Shown here one piece after another: positions 23,801 through 34,980 of a stretch of DNA of 64,000 nucleotides (position 1 is its first letter; the number at the start of each line of letters is the position of its first letter). The position numbers and the translations under genes were made by a program. Where the stretch lies: contig MNCI01028452.1 of the NCBI GenBank assembly GCA_015680685.1, forward strand, positions 1,139,091 to 1,203,090. Reading direction: 5' to 3'. The notes under the pieces were generated by a model. It had not been told where the DNA came from and made no database searches. It was given only the letters and a program-made list of their open reading frames with translations. This DNA comes from Gnetum montanum. Lineage: Eukaryota; Streptophyta; Gnetopsida; Gnetales; Gnetaceae.

Positions 23801-26474
23801 ATGCTTCCTTTTATGGTCAATAATAGGAGTGATGGTATACTAGTGGAGTATTTGGAGCAAGTTCACTTCACAATTAAATCATCTTCAAATACTAAATCCA
23901 TATATTATGTAAAGATAAAAGTTTTTTTTGATAGAAAACAAAAAAAATAGCTTTCTTCAATTAATTTATTAGAATATTTCAATAATGTTCTAAAAATCCA
24001 CATACATCGTGAAACACCTTAAAGAAAATTTATGTATGCATAAGAAGCTTGGTAGCCAAGACTTTAATTGTAATTTTGATGAGGATATAAAGGCACAAAT
24101 AATTAACTTGTTTTCCCATCAGAAATCCTACCATGTGGCCTTGTTAAGTTTTGGATAATTTTTGATTTGTATAATGAAATTTATAGCCTACACGCTATGA
24201 ATTTCATTTATGCCAACTTGTGAAACTCAAAATGTTAAATACGCTTTCAACTTTGGTAACAAAAGCCAAACATGTTTGTGGCCCACATGTTGGAATTTGG
24301 GCCATGAAAATAGCCAAAATATGTCACCAAATTTGGTAGGAAAACCTTCACACGTCAGTGGTCCATATGCTAGAGTTTTGAGTGGTGAAAAGTGCCAAAA
24401 AAATTGGTGTTTCAAGTCCAAAAGGTCAAAAACATTGGTAGACCACACGTTGCAAATTTTGGCCATCAAAAACATTGCAGGAAATGTTGAAAATTTTCTA
24501 GAATAAAATCAACAAAGAATTAGCAAATTCATGGCCTATGTAAACCAAAATTTGCATCATTTTGAAGACTTTTGCATTGGTGAAACTCTTTGAGAAATTT
24601 AATATTTTTGAAGCAAAGAGATCAAAAAGTGCAAAGCGATTTTCTAACATAGATCATTGGAGCAGTAGACCTAGTAGCAGAATTCACTACAGTGTAGATC
24701 AATTAGGAGATTTGTGTAGATTAAGTGTAGAACACACCCTACCTCCTTTGTCAAATGTTGAAGATGTTTTCTATTATTGGGTTGTAAAAGCCCCAATCTA
24801 TACAATGCGAAACCAATTACAACTATTATTTATAATATTTATTATAAAGTTTATAATTTTCTTTGTTTTGGTCATATCATTTTTCTTTTTCTCTATCCTA
24901 GTATCAGCGTTGAATTTGGTTTTGCATTTACATATTTGCACTTGTTTTCTTTTATTTCCATCATTCGGTAACAGACGTTTAGGTCCTTTAAGTTAATAAT
25001 ACTGTTTAAGGTGGTTCAAGTCCTTTCGAGGCTGATGAATCTTGGAGTTAAACTATTTTGTATGGGATTTTTTTAATTTTTCCAGCATCAAATTTTTTTG
25101 TCGCTACACATCCAAAACTTGTCATACTCAAACGATATTATAGAGCATGAGGCTCTATAACTACACAATGATTATTCTTAATGCAAGACTCGACTAATAG
25201 AGAATATCTTCAATAACCCAAGACTAATATCTTGACTCATAAGTAAGACACAAGATAAATGAACACACCACAAGTTAATCTTGGAGTTGTAATCCCACAA
25301 TCGCACTCACTTAATGTACTTACCCACTATCTCTTACTCAACTCTCCACTCTCAAGAGCTCTCTTTCGTACTCATCATCTTCAAAAATGATGAATACATC
25401 AATATTTATGTCAAACCAGAAGATAAAAACCTAGGAACCTTCCCTCAAGTCAACCTCAAGCTCTTCAGATGTTTCCCTAGTCTTCTCACCTTCTTCCCAG
25501 CTATTTCCATCCTTTTCCATTATATTCCAACTATTTCTAGAATTAGGATGGGTGTTTTTGGAAGTTCCTCATCCATATGGATTGTCTCTAATCTTGGGAA
25601 GACATCTCTGTATCAACTCAACTCTCATGCAAGATGTCTATTATTTTTGTGAGACATCTCTAAAACACCTCAAGAAATTTAATGTGCCCACCAAAAATCT
25701 TAGTAACTAGAATTTGTAATGTAATTTGATAGGAATTCAAAGAGCATAAATAACTACCTTTCTTTTCCATCAAAAATCCTATAGTATGTCATTATTTTTG
25801 CAAAATTTTGGATCATTTTTAATGTGTAAAAATGAACTTTGCAACTCACATGCTATGAACTTCATTTATGCTAGTGTGTGAAGGCCAAAATACTTTATAC
25901 GCTACCAACAATTGACCTTTTTCCTTGCACACTGCACATTCCAGTCTGACATACTATCGTAGCATGTGGGGCAGCATGTGGCACATGGATTCTTAACCAA
26001 TACATTGTACTTTTGATACAAAATACCATGCAATTCTCCAATAACCATATGGAACTATAATAGATGCTAACATAGTGAATTTGAGGCCTATTTAAGCTAG
26101 ATCGAACATCACTTTTTGGAATTATTTGGCAGAAGAATCTTTTATTAGGAATTTAGTGTTTTATCAAGCATTATCTACTCAGCAGGTTTCCTAAATGTAG
26201 GAGTTTATCCAATTAGTTATAAGTTTCTGATGTAAATATTATTTTTGTGTACTTTATTAAGTCAATTTCTCTTTGTTCAAGTTGAGTTAGGATTCCTGAT
26301 CATCTTTGCGTATATTTTTACTCTGTGCATATGAATCTTTGTGTATCTTGTATACACATTTTTGAATTCTATGTTATTTTTGTCCTAGAAGGGTCTTCTT
26401 AACTTTTAATTGAATCTTGGATTTTGTTATGGCTTTTTGGTTTGATGTTAGCTACTAGTTTGGTCCAGGTAGAA
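23801..26474. other. Unclassified repetitive region left of element B
   Basis: No gene is recognised. It holds a pair of diverged direct repeats about 1.66 kb apart (about 24,005-24,250 and 25,665-25,912, sharing ACACCT.AAGAAA and CTATGAAYTTCATTTATGC). The pair could be LTRs or arms of an unrelated non-coding element, but termini were not found. An AT-rich tract at 24,820-24,900 gives a Phe/Ile-rich open frame that is probably not coding. A CCTATTTAAGC TATA-like site lies near 26,090. Confidence 0.45.
24262..24480 (+). repeat. Three diverged tandem units of about 75 bp
   Basis: Each unit has a GTGGYCCAYATG/GTAGACCACACGTTG head and a TTTTGGCCATSAAAA-like tail (about 24,277, 24,355 and 24,435). 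They create open frames on both strands (24,210-24,506 and 24,227-24,475), which I take as artefacts of the repeat. Confidence 0.65.
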
Positions 26475-26479
26475 GTAGA

Positions 26480-27307
26480 TGATAAAACACATTGTTCATT
26501 TGCTCTACCATCGGGTATTTCATGTCGAGGTCTTGATGCGACATCCGGTATCCGATGTTAAGGGGTATATGTTAGCCTATAAATATAGCACCTAGGCTCC
26601 CGATTTGGCATCAGTTTTTGGTCATTTTTCGATCAAAGTAGTGAAGCTCTTGTAGTTTATTTTCTCTAGAGTTAGAATATTTTCTAAGTGCCCATAGAAG
26701 GAGTCTAAGTGTGTACAGTTCTTTGTTCGAACACTGATGTACCTAAGCATAGCAGTGTGATGGGAATAAAAATGAACTCTTTTGACAATCCTTATAGCAT
26801 TGAGAATAGATAATTGTTTCTTTTAATGCACTTTACTTTACTACATTTTAATTAAGCAATTAATTACCAATTGTTAATGAACACAAGCACAACCACTTCG
26901 AGCATACATATAGTACTTGGTAACCCAGCAACACTTAACATTTGGTAGCCCAGAAACACTATATGTGTTCAAGATATGTCCAAGAAAGTGGGGCAGCTAC
27001 TTGTGTTAAGCTAAATAGGCAGTAAACGAACTAGATCTTAAATTACTCCACTTTTCATTCTTGTTATAGGTGATCAAACTTATAAAATATAAAATAAGAA
27101 AAATCATGTACCTTAATTACACTTAAACCATACCCTTGAGCCTCACAAGTGTAGTTGGGTAGACAACAAATGTTCTCAATGCCCATGTCAATTTCTAGAG
27201 AAAACTAGTGTAGTAGAGAACTATAGGTCCACGAAATTTGACCAGATTGCATGTAAAATCCTTTGTAATTAGTATGGTTGGGTGTAGAAGTTCCTCATCG
27301 CTCATCA
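26480..27307 (+). repeat. 5' LTR and primer-binding site of element B
   Basis: Runs from TGATAAAACAC to GCTCATCA. U3 carries CATCGGGTAT and CATCCGGTATCCGATGT units (26,508-26,560), then the TATA box GCCTATAAATATAGC (26,575-26,589). U5 holds two GGTAACCCAG/GGTAGCCCAG motifs near 26,918-26,955. The PBS at 27,309-27,326 (TAGCACCATTGTATGGGA) is one base after the LTR. Confidence 0.9.
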
Positions 27308-27485
27308 TTAGCACCATTGTATGGGACCTTTTGGTTATTTCGTGTGCTATCTAGGACCTAGTAAAAAGTATTTAAATAGTTGGAATGAACCTTAGAGTCA
27401 CATCACTTCTTAAAATTACTACAACAATATTTAGAAGCACACTATGAATTTTATTTTTCTAACTGAAAATGCCTTCTTTTCATAG

Positions 27486-29790
27486 GAGTGATTCTCTGCC
27501 CAAGTATGATAAAGCTTATTAGCCAGTGCCTCAACAGTATCGAATAGTATATGCTCATCCTGATGAGTATGTACCAAACTCCACCTTCTTCTTACACCAG
27601 GATGAATAGCTATGGTGATGTGACATGGAGAGCAACATTGTGTTGCCACCCGATCGATCCATTCCTGCAATGCTCCACCAAATTCTTATACGATATGGTC
27701 CTTAGGAACATCATGCTAAGTATGTTGTGTAAGATACTAACTCCAGGGATTATCATCCTACTGAGGCATAATGTCTACAAGATCGATAGCTGGAATAGTG
27801 CTATGAATCTTTGAAGGGAAAAATATTTAACAATTCTCCATTCCTGTTATACCAACAAGTTGGTGGAGAATCCTTCTCTAGGGATTTTCCATTCTATGGA
27901 ATTTCTCTCTTTGACTTCAGTGAAGGAGGTTAAAACTAGAACTTGCAGTCCACAATTCACAATCATGGTTTTGGTAAAAATGGATCCAATGACAAAGAAG
28001 GATCTGGAGGGGCAAGTCAAGGTAGGGATGTAGACAAGAAACAAGATCATGATTGTGGTCATGATTACTGAAGAGGTAATAGTAGGTACCGTGATGATGC
28101 TAGTTCTCCTTCCTCTTCTCCTTTGTCATCATCATCTTCTTCTTCTTCTGGCTTTGACTATGACTGGAGAAGACAAGATCATTGAAATGAAAAAAATGAT
28201 TGATGGGACCAAAATGATCAAGGAGACCATTGGGAAAGGCAAGATCAAGGGCACAGATATTTAAGAGAGGCACATCTCCATGAACGAAGGGGTAGTAGAG
28301 GGCATCATAGGCACCATGATCAAGGTGTCGATGAGCCTTTACTTGCTACTTGAACTATGCTTAATATCATAGAGGTAGTAAGAATTCCAACAAGGCATGT
28401 GAAGGATAGTTGGATCAAAAGGTTAGATATGAATAATATTCCTCGATTTGAAGGGGGGTATAACTCTAATCTGCAAAACCATATCCAACATTTTCAAGAT
28501 GCATGTGCCTTGTAGAACATAGAGAATGAGTGGCAGAAACTTAAGGTGTTCCCCAAGACGCTCATCAAAGAAGCAAAGAACTGGTACTAGTCCTTAGAGC
28601 TAGAATCTATCAGACGATGGAGTACTATGCTTGAGTTGTTCAATGATAAATATCAAATGTACTCTAGAGTGTCCAACTTGAGAAGGCAAATCCAAGGATG
28701 GAAATAAGGAACACACGAACCCTTGGATGCCACCATCAATTGATACTATTCCTTGATGCATAAATGTCCTAAACATGGTTTTTCTCAACTGGATCAACTT
28801 CACCACATTGTAGACAAGCTTTGATCAGAAACAAGGAGAACCCTTGGTGTTTATGCCCAAGGGAGTCTATCAAAATTAAGTGCTCATCAGATACAAAGAT
28901 TAATCCAGTAGGTAGCTAAAAAGAAGGGAAATTAAGAAAAAGAGAAAGTACAGAAGAATATAATTATGATCCTTCCATTCACAAAAGGGATGTTCAATTC
29001 TGTGATAGTGAGGACAAAATCTGCATCTGATGAGGTGGTGAATAGGAAAACCTTACCACTCCAAAAATTTTAATCTAAAATTATGACCAAGGTTGATTAG
29101 TTATGGGACTCTATGGATAGTAAATTCCAACTTGTTTTAAAAATTACTGAAAATTCCAAAGGATAAGATAGTGATCGTGAGCACAAGACGCGCAAGGAAG
29201 TTGAATGTGCTTATTAAAAAGGTAAGGGCAAGATTGTTGTAGTAGAAGAGGTTGCTGAAAGCAAATCTAATGATGATGGTGGGTGTGACATCTGTCAGTA
29301 TGAACATCCTAAAGGATGTTACCCTGTAGTGTCACATCTATAGAAGGTTAGGATGTATGCTTTAAATTCATGATTATGACAAAGGCAAACATCCAGAAGA
29401 CTACATTATCCTCAAGGTAATTTTAAGCAATTCCACCAACAACAATAATATTATCCAAGTGGAGCTCCACCACAACCATATGAGCAGTATCAACAATGGC
29501 AACAACCATAATCCTAGGCACTAGCACCACCAAGGAAGTAATACCATTATTGACAGCCTGATCCATATGGTTACTACATTCAGCAACCCTTGTCTCCACA
29601 TGACTCCTCCAATCACGTCTCTACTTTCTAACGTCACCACCATCCTTCTAATTATTATCAAACTCATTCTCCACATGAGAGAATGGATACCACCTCTTAT
29701 CCTTATCCCCCTCTTGTCCCTACACATGTTCCTCCTCCATCCACCTAGCTACCACCTGCTCTACCTGTGTAGGATGAATTACTAGCTCAA
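27486..29790 (+). pseudogene. Element B gag, decayed
   Basis: This is the structural protein forming the particle that packages element RNA. Reading across stops, it has an N-terminal part (about 27,486-28,040), a Ser/Asp/His/Arg-rich low-complexity stretch (about 28,070-28,330), and the retrotransposon gag domain (28,380-28,960; blocks FPKTLIKEAKNWY, WSTMLELFNDKYQMYSRVSNL, HEPLDATIN). A short zinc-knuckle-like motif follows at 29,284 (CDICQYEHPKGCYP), then a Pro/Tyr/Gln-rich tail to about 29,790. The start codon is uncertain. There are several stops, mostly TAG/TAA at former Trp/Gln codons. Confidence 0.8.
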
Positions 29791-30079
29791 CTGTAGCAAT
29801 AAAATGCCACTAGGGCTATTAATCTACAATCACATCATCGACTAAGTGGGTCAAATACTTGATTAAAGAAAAGACCTTTCTTTTGACCCCGTAGTCCTCC
29901 TAAGCCCTCACATACACCTGCAATTAACAATCTTGTCCTTGCATCTTCCTCTATATCACATATCTTTGAGTCCCCTTCAAACCAAAATCTGCCTAGGATC
30001 CATACCATCATACTTACTCATACTATATCTGATTGGATCGGTGCTAGAAACCTTCTTAGGAAATTAGCTGATCCTAGAA

Positions 30080-30560
30080 GTCCTCTAATTTATTTGTAGA
30101 TTGTTGGGAATGAACCATGCAAGGCTCATCTTGATTCAGGTTCTAGTGTTAAATTAATTCCTCATGAGATGTACACCGCATGAAACTTACCTCCTCTCAA
30201 GAAGAGCAACATAAGATTAGAATTGGCTGACCAGTCCATCATTGTTCCATTGGGACTAGTACAAGACATTATGACCACTACTTGTGGGTGGTCTTATCCT
30301 GCCAATTTCCTAGTGATCAAGGTGGAGAACTACAAAGGGGATTTCCCAATCATCATGGGAAGGGCATGGCTAAGCATCATTGATACAAAAATGGGCATAA
30401 GAGATCTTTCCCTAGAAATATCTAAAGAAAATGCATTTGGAAAGATCAAGAAGAAGAAAGTTCCATGCATCACGTATAGTGATACATGGTGCAATTGTGT
30501 GTAAAAACTCTGGGCTGTAAAGCAAGCATCTATCTCTGCATGCAAACAGTGTGCACTATA
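30080..30560 (+). pseudogene. Element B aspartic protease
   Basis: A retropepsin-like domain with the active-site motif HLDSGSSVKLIP at about 30,127-30,162. It continues through LPPLKKSNIRLELADQSI and FPIIMGRAWLS (about 30,340-30,375). It would cut the Gag-Pol polyprotein. 93 codons are open from 30,223 to 30,504. A stop separates the active-site part from the rest (CATGAAAC near 30,179 reads as TGA at a former Arg/Trp position). C carries the same domain. Confidence 0.82.
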
Positions 30561-30839
30561 AGCAGAAATCCAAAGGTGCTTGTACATAGCAGCCATAAAA
30601 TAGGAAGGCACCTAGTGGCTGACCACTTATTCTAAAAGCAACATACTTTGCATAGAATCGACTAAGAGCCTAACATGTACATATGTCATAGGCATGGATG
30701 AACTCAAGCAAGTTCATCACCAACTCTTTAATGATACAAATGATGATACTCATTGGGAAGAGTTGGAGATTCCTGAAACTTTTAAGCAAGAGCCCCTTGA
30801 ACTAAAAAGTCCTACCTATTGGAATGGAATACGTGTTTT

Positions 30840-31850
30840 TTAAAAATGGGAAGCTAGTTATAATTAATGCAAATCTTGCTCCAAAGTAGAAAAAGATGCT
30901 ATTGAAGGTAGTTGAAAAATGATCAATAGCTATTGAAGGGGATTGATCCTAGGATATGATAACATCGCATCTACATTGATCTAGCCATGAAGCCAAAAAG
31001 ACAGCCACAAAGGCAATTGAACCCCAAACTAAAGCAAATCATGAAGGAGGAAATCAAACAACTTCTCAAGGTGAGATTCATTTATCCCATTGTGAATAGT
31101 GAGTGGATCAGTCCACTTATATTTATGCCAAAGAAAGGTGACAAGTGGCAGGTCTGCATCGATTTTTGGCTGTTGAATATGGCAACATTCAAAGATCATT
31201 TTCTATTGTCGTTTGTGGATCATGTGCTAGACACAATATCTAGGCATTACTACTACAGTTTTCTAGATGGTTATAGTGACTATAACCAAATTCAAACTAC
31301 ACCAAAAAACCAAGCAAAGACAACATTCATGAATCCCTGGGGGACTTTCACATATTGCAAGATGCCATTTGGTCTATGCAATGCTCCTACCACATTTTAA
31401 TGCCTAGTTCTAAGGATTTTTCAACAATAGATCGATGGTGATGTGGAGGTCTTTATGGATGACTTTTCCACTTATGAAGCTACATTTGAACAAGCCCTAG
31501 ACCACCTTGAGCAAGTGCTTAAATAATGTGTTAAAACCAACTTACGGCTCAATTGGCAAAAAAGTCACTTAATGGTCCAAGAGGGCATGTATTAGGTCAT
31601 AAAATATCACAAGCAGAAATTGAGGTAGACCCTGAGAAAATAAGGATCATCCAAGGAATAACCCGCCAACCAGAAACTATAAAGATGTTTGATCATTCCT
31701 TGGACATGTTGGCTATTATCGACAATTCATAGAGAATTTCTCTAAGATCACAAAACCGTTGGTGAAGGTAACAAAGAAAGATGTTCCCTTTGTTTGGACT
31801 GTAGAATGTGAAAATGTGTTCTAATAGCTGAAAGAGAAACTTGTAGAAAC
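30840..31850 (+). pseudogene. Element B reverse transcriptase
   Basis: The best-preserved RT of the window; 137 codons are open at 30,987-31,400. Motifs in order: KQLLKVRFIYPIVNSEWISPL, MPKKGDKWQVCIDFWLLN, HYYYSFLDGYSDYNQ (the catalytic Asp of motif A present), TFTYCKMPFGLCNAPTTF, then FMDDFSTY (motif C) at about 31,452-31,475. The connection region runs to about 31,850. It copies element RNA into DNA. Stops and a frameshift after 31,400 inactivate it. There is no insertion between PKKG and WxVCID such as I recall for Arabidopsis Athila. Confidence 0.9.
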
Positions 31851-33390
31851 TCCAATTCTATAACCACCTAACTACTCCAAGCCATTTTATATCATGACCG
31901 ATGCATCAAATTATGCTTTGGGAGCTATGTTGATGTAGTTAGATGACAAGAAACATCCATACTACATTCANNNNNNNNNNNNNNNNNNNNNNNNNNNNNN
32001 NNNNNNNNNNNNNNNNNNNNNNNNNNNNNNNNNNNNNNNNNNNNNNNNNNNNNNNNNNNNNNNNNNNNNNNNNNNNNNNNNNNNNNNNNNNNNNNNNNNN
32101 NNNNNNNNNNNNNNNNNNNNNNNNNNNNNNNNNNNNNNNNNNNNNNNNNNNNNNNNNNNNNNNNNNNNNNNNNNNNNNNNNNNNNTCTTCTCACTCAAGA
32201 GATGCCACAAGGGTTGAAGCGCTAGAAGAAACAACAATTTCTTCACTAGGTAAAACACTTCATGGAGATCAATGAATACCTTTACAAGGTGTGCGTCGAT
32301 GGCCTAGTTCATTGGTGTGTCCCTAATGCTAATCAACTACACATTCTCCAAGATACTCATGAAGGTCCTTGTTGAGGACACTATGTTGGGAGATGCATGG
32401 CCATTAAAATCTTGATGGCAGGGTCCTACTGCCCAATAATCTTCAAGGATTCTCACTATTATGTCCACTCTTGTGAATGATGCCAACAAGATGGTGGAAT
32501 TACTGCTCAAATCGAGGGACCTCAACAATGGATTCAACCATTGGAATCCTTTGATATTTGGGGCATTGATTTCATGGGTCCTATCATGCCCATGTCAAAT
32601 GGAAAGGCGTACATCATATTTGCTATTGACTATTGTACCAAATGGATAGAAGCAATAACTATCACCAACTATACATCTTCTACTATTGCTTGGTTTGTAC
32701 AACAAAATTTTGTAAATAGGTTTGGTGTGCCATGTGCATTAATTTCTAATAATGGAACTCATTTTATAGGCATTACCTTTTGAAATCTCATGCAGCACTT
32801 GGGGATTGAACATAAACTCACAACACCTTACCATCCCCAAGCTAACAGTCAAGTTGAGGTTACCAATAGGAAAATCACAAGGATACTAACAAGAATTGTT
32901 AGCAAGTATGGGAAAGACTAGACCACAAAACTCAATGATGGCCTTTAGGCCTACTGCTCAACATGTAAACTTCCTATAAGCTACTCTCCCTATGAGCTTA
33001 TGTATAGAAAATTAACAATACTTCCTATCCAATCCAAGCTCCATACACTTTCAACAACTTGACTTAAGTCTAGCATAAAAAGAAAGACTAATGAATCTCA
33101 ACCTACTAGAAAAAAATTACTTAGTAGCCCTATCATCTAACGAGTTGCACAAGGCCTATAAAAAAAGGCATCATGACCTAAAAATTAATTTTCAACTGGG
33201 AGACAAGGCTCTCTACTGGAACCCCACACACGTACCTGAACGAACTAAGTTTCAAACATTTTGAAAAGGACCTTACATCATTTACGAGATTTTTTCTTTT
33301 GGGGCCATGATGATCTACAACCCTAAGAGCCCAAACAAGAAATAGCTGGTCAACATCCAACAAATTAAACCTTTCCATGAGCATAAGCCA
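31851..33390 (+). pseudogene. Element B RNase H (gapped) and integrase
   Basis: RNase H starts with IMTDASNYALGAML (Asp kept) at about 31,890, then runs into a block of N. Integrase resumes at 32,186. The zinc region reads H..H at about 32,358-32,395 and C..CQQDG at about 32,470-32,490. The core follows from 32,541: GIDFMGPI, then ISNNGTHF (the second catalytic Asp is Asn), then NSQVEVTNRK (Glu kept). The C-terminal domain (DLKINFQLGDKALYWNP, LVNIQQIKPFHE) ends near 33,385. It is inactive by substitution, stops and one deletion. Confidence 0.88.
31971..32185. other. Assembly gap of 215 N
   Basis: The gap lies in RNase H of element B. The equivalent stretch in A2 (about 6,127 to 6,526) is about 400 bp, so either the gap size is nominal or this copy carries a deletion. 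Open frames crossing the N block are meaningless. Confidence 0.95.
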
Positions 33391-33460
33391 GAAAATACAA
33401 CAAATGCCTCATTGGATGGACAACCACGCTCAATATTTCAAATCTCCTCCTTTCAACTTA

Positions 33461-33476
33461 GTCATGGGGGAGATGG
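33461..33476 (+). promoter_or_regulatory. Post-pol G-run resembling a second polypurine tract
   Basis: GTCATGGGGGAGATGG lies about 75 bp after the end of integrase homology. It closely matches the true polypurine tract of the same element (GTCATGGGGGTA at 44,592-44,603). Comparable sites are at 1659-1675 (A1), 7823-7836 and 8006-8020 (A2), and at the gag end of E and F. It could prime plus-strand synthesis internally. Confidence 0.5.
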
Positions 33477-33959
33477 CCACCCATGCTAATCATATAAGTA
33501 GCTCATCAATTTTTCAATTTTTTATTTACACATTTTATTTACAACTTTTTTTACACATTCTTTATTTTACATCTTTTTGTTTTCATGTTATTAATCTTTT
33601 CTAATTTTTGTTTTACATCATCGTTAGTACATTTTCTATTTCTTGAATAGTTTACACTTTTTTTATATTTTCTTTTATTTTATTTGGTGTAATTTTCTAA
33701 ATTTTTATTAATATGTGCTAGGTACATTAGTAATGCGTTGCTTAATGATGGTATATACTATTTTTGTTATTTGATTGTTAGTGTCTAGTTTCTGGCTTTA
33801 AATTTTGTTATGAATAATTAGGACATGGTTTCTTTTTCATGCAACAGGTAGTGAGTCTACAACATCCAACCATCCATAAACTCTATGGTTTTCCTTGTTT
33901 TGGAAATGTGTAGTCCCTTTTTCATCAATACAACTTTAATAAATTTGTGACTTTGGTAG

Positions 33960-34800
33960 TGATGAGAGGAGAGGTACCCCTACGCTCAACCATACAAATA
34001 TGATCATGTACACGAAATTCAGTTGAACTCCATGGATGGACCTAGACAGTTATTCATTGATCACAGTTCGATGTCTTCCCACCTAGACTAGTATTGGCTT
34101 TGTCATGTATGGTTTAGTCCAGAGTGAGATGTATGATGTGATTTCTACTACTATGCTACTCCTAAGGACAATGAGAAATAACTTGATTAAGCTAATAAGC
34201 AATAGGAATTAAGATCGAAGCTAGCATAAGTGATGATCATTCATCCCTAATCATCTGTATACATCTTGGACTTCGTGTACTACTTCTAGGATTACCAAGC
34301 ACACGTCACTCGAGAGACTACTTGATATGCTACGGGGTTACCATGTAGTTATACTTAAATGTTCATGATTAAGACATACTCATTTTACGTTAACCACAGG
34401 AATAGTAAATGGTGATAAAAGAAATATTAACTAAGAAAATAACAATAAATAATTAACAATTAAAAGCTAAGTGAATGCTACAATGATGGAGTAATCTCAA
34501 TCTTTATTTTTGATTATGTGCATGCCCAAGTACATCACACTCGAACAAAGGTTCTGTACAATTACAAGCATCACACTACAAGCATGCACTTGGGAAAAGA
34601 ATTGAAAACTAACAAAAAGACACAAGGCTCCTAATAACAAACTATTCTAATGATTTTAATTATTTTAATGCCTCTCCCCGTGTGCCTGAGTACTATATTT
34701 ATAGGCTAACACAAGAATTATGATATCATATCCATGCTGTGATATCGGGTACCCAATATTGTGCACTTGATATCGGGGCTTGGCAAACCACGATTCATCA
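33960..34800 (-). repeat. 3' LTR and polypurine tract of element E
   Basis: 841 bp, TGATGAG to TTCATCA. The sense-strand polypurine tract ATTGTGGGGGTA is at 34,801-34,812. The TATA box (TATAAATATAG in sense) is at about 34,693-34,705, next to an array of GATATC/AATATT units at 34,719-34,780. An AATAAAG polyadenylation-like signal lies in R (sense), near 34,505. Confidence 0.92.
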
Positions 34801-34980
34801 TACCCCCACAATTGAATAAAAAATCATCCTAGAGTCAAAAAAAATGAGGAATAAGCTCATTTGATTACATAGTAGATAGGTATGGGATTATGGACTAACT
34901 ATGAATTATTTCATGCCACAGTGTGGGACTAGACAAAACAAAATCTGGACACCAACACAAAATACAAATTTTTTTGGAAC

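Noticed and set aside
24210-24506. Overlapping open frames on both strands near 24.2-24.5 kb
   Set aside because: They come from three tandem repeat units; no domain is recognisable in either frame.
28049-28264. Separate small gene at 28.05-28.26 kb
   Set aside because: It is an alternative frame of the Ser/Asp/Arg-rich part of gag of element B.
31925-32275. Open frames crossing the N block on both strands
   Set aside because: They consist mostly of unknown residues from the assembly gap.
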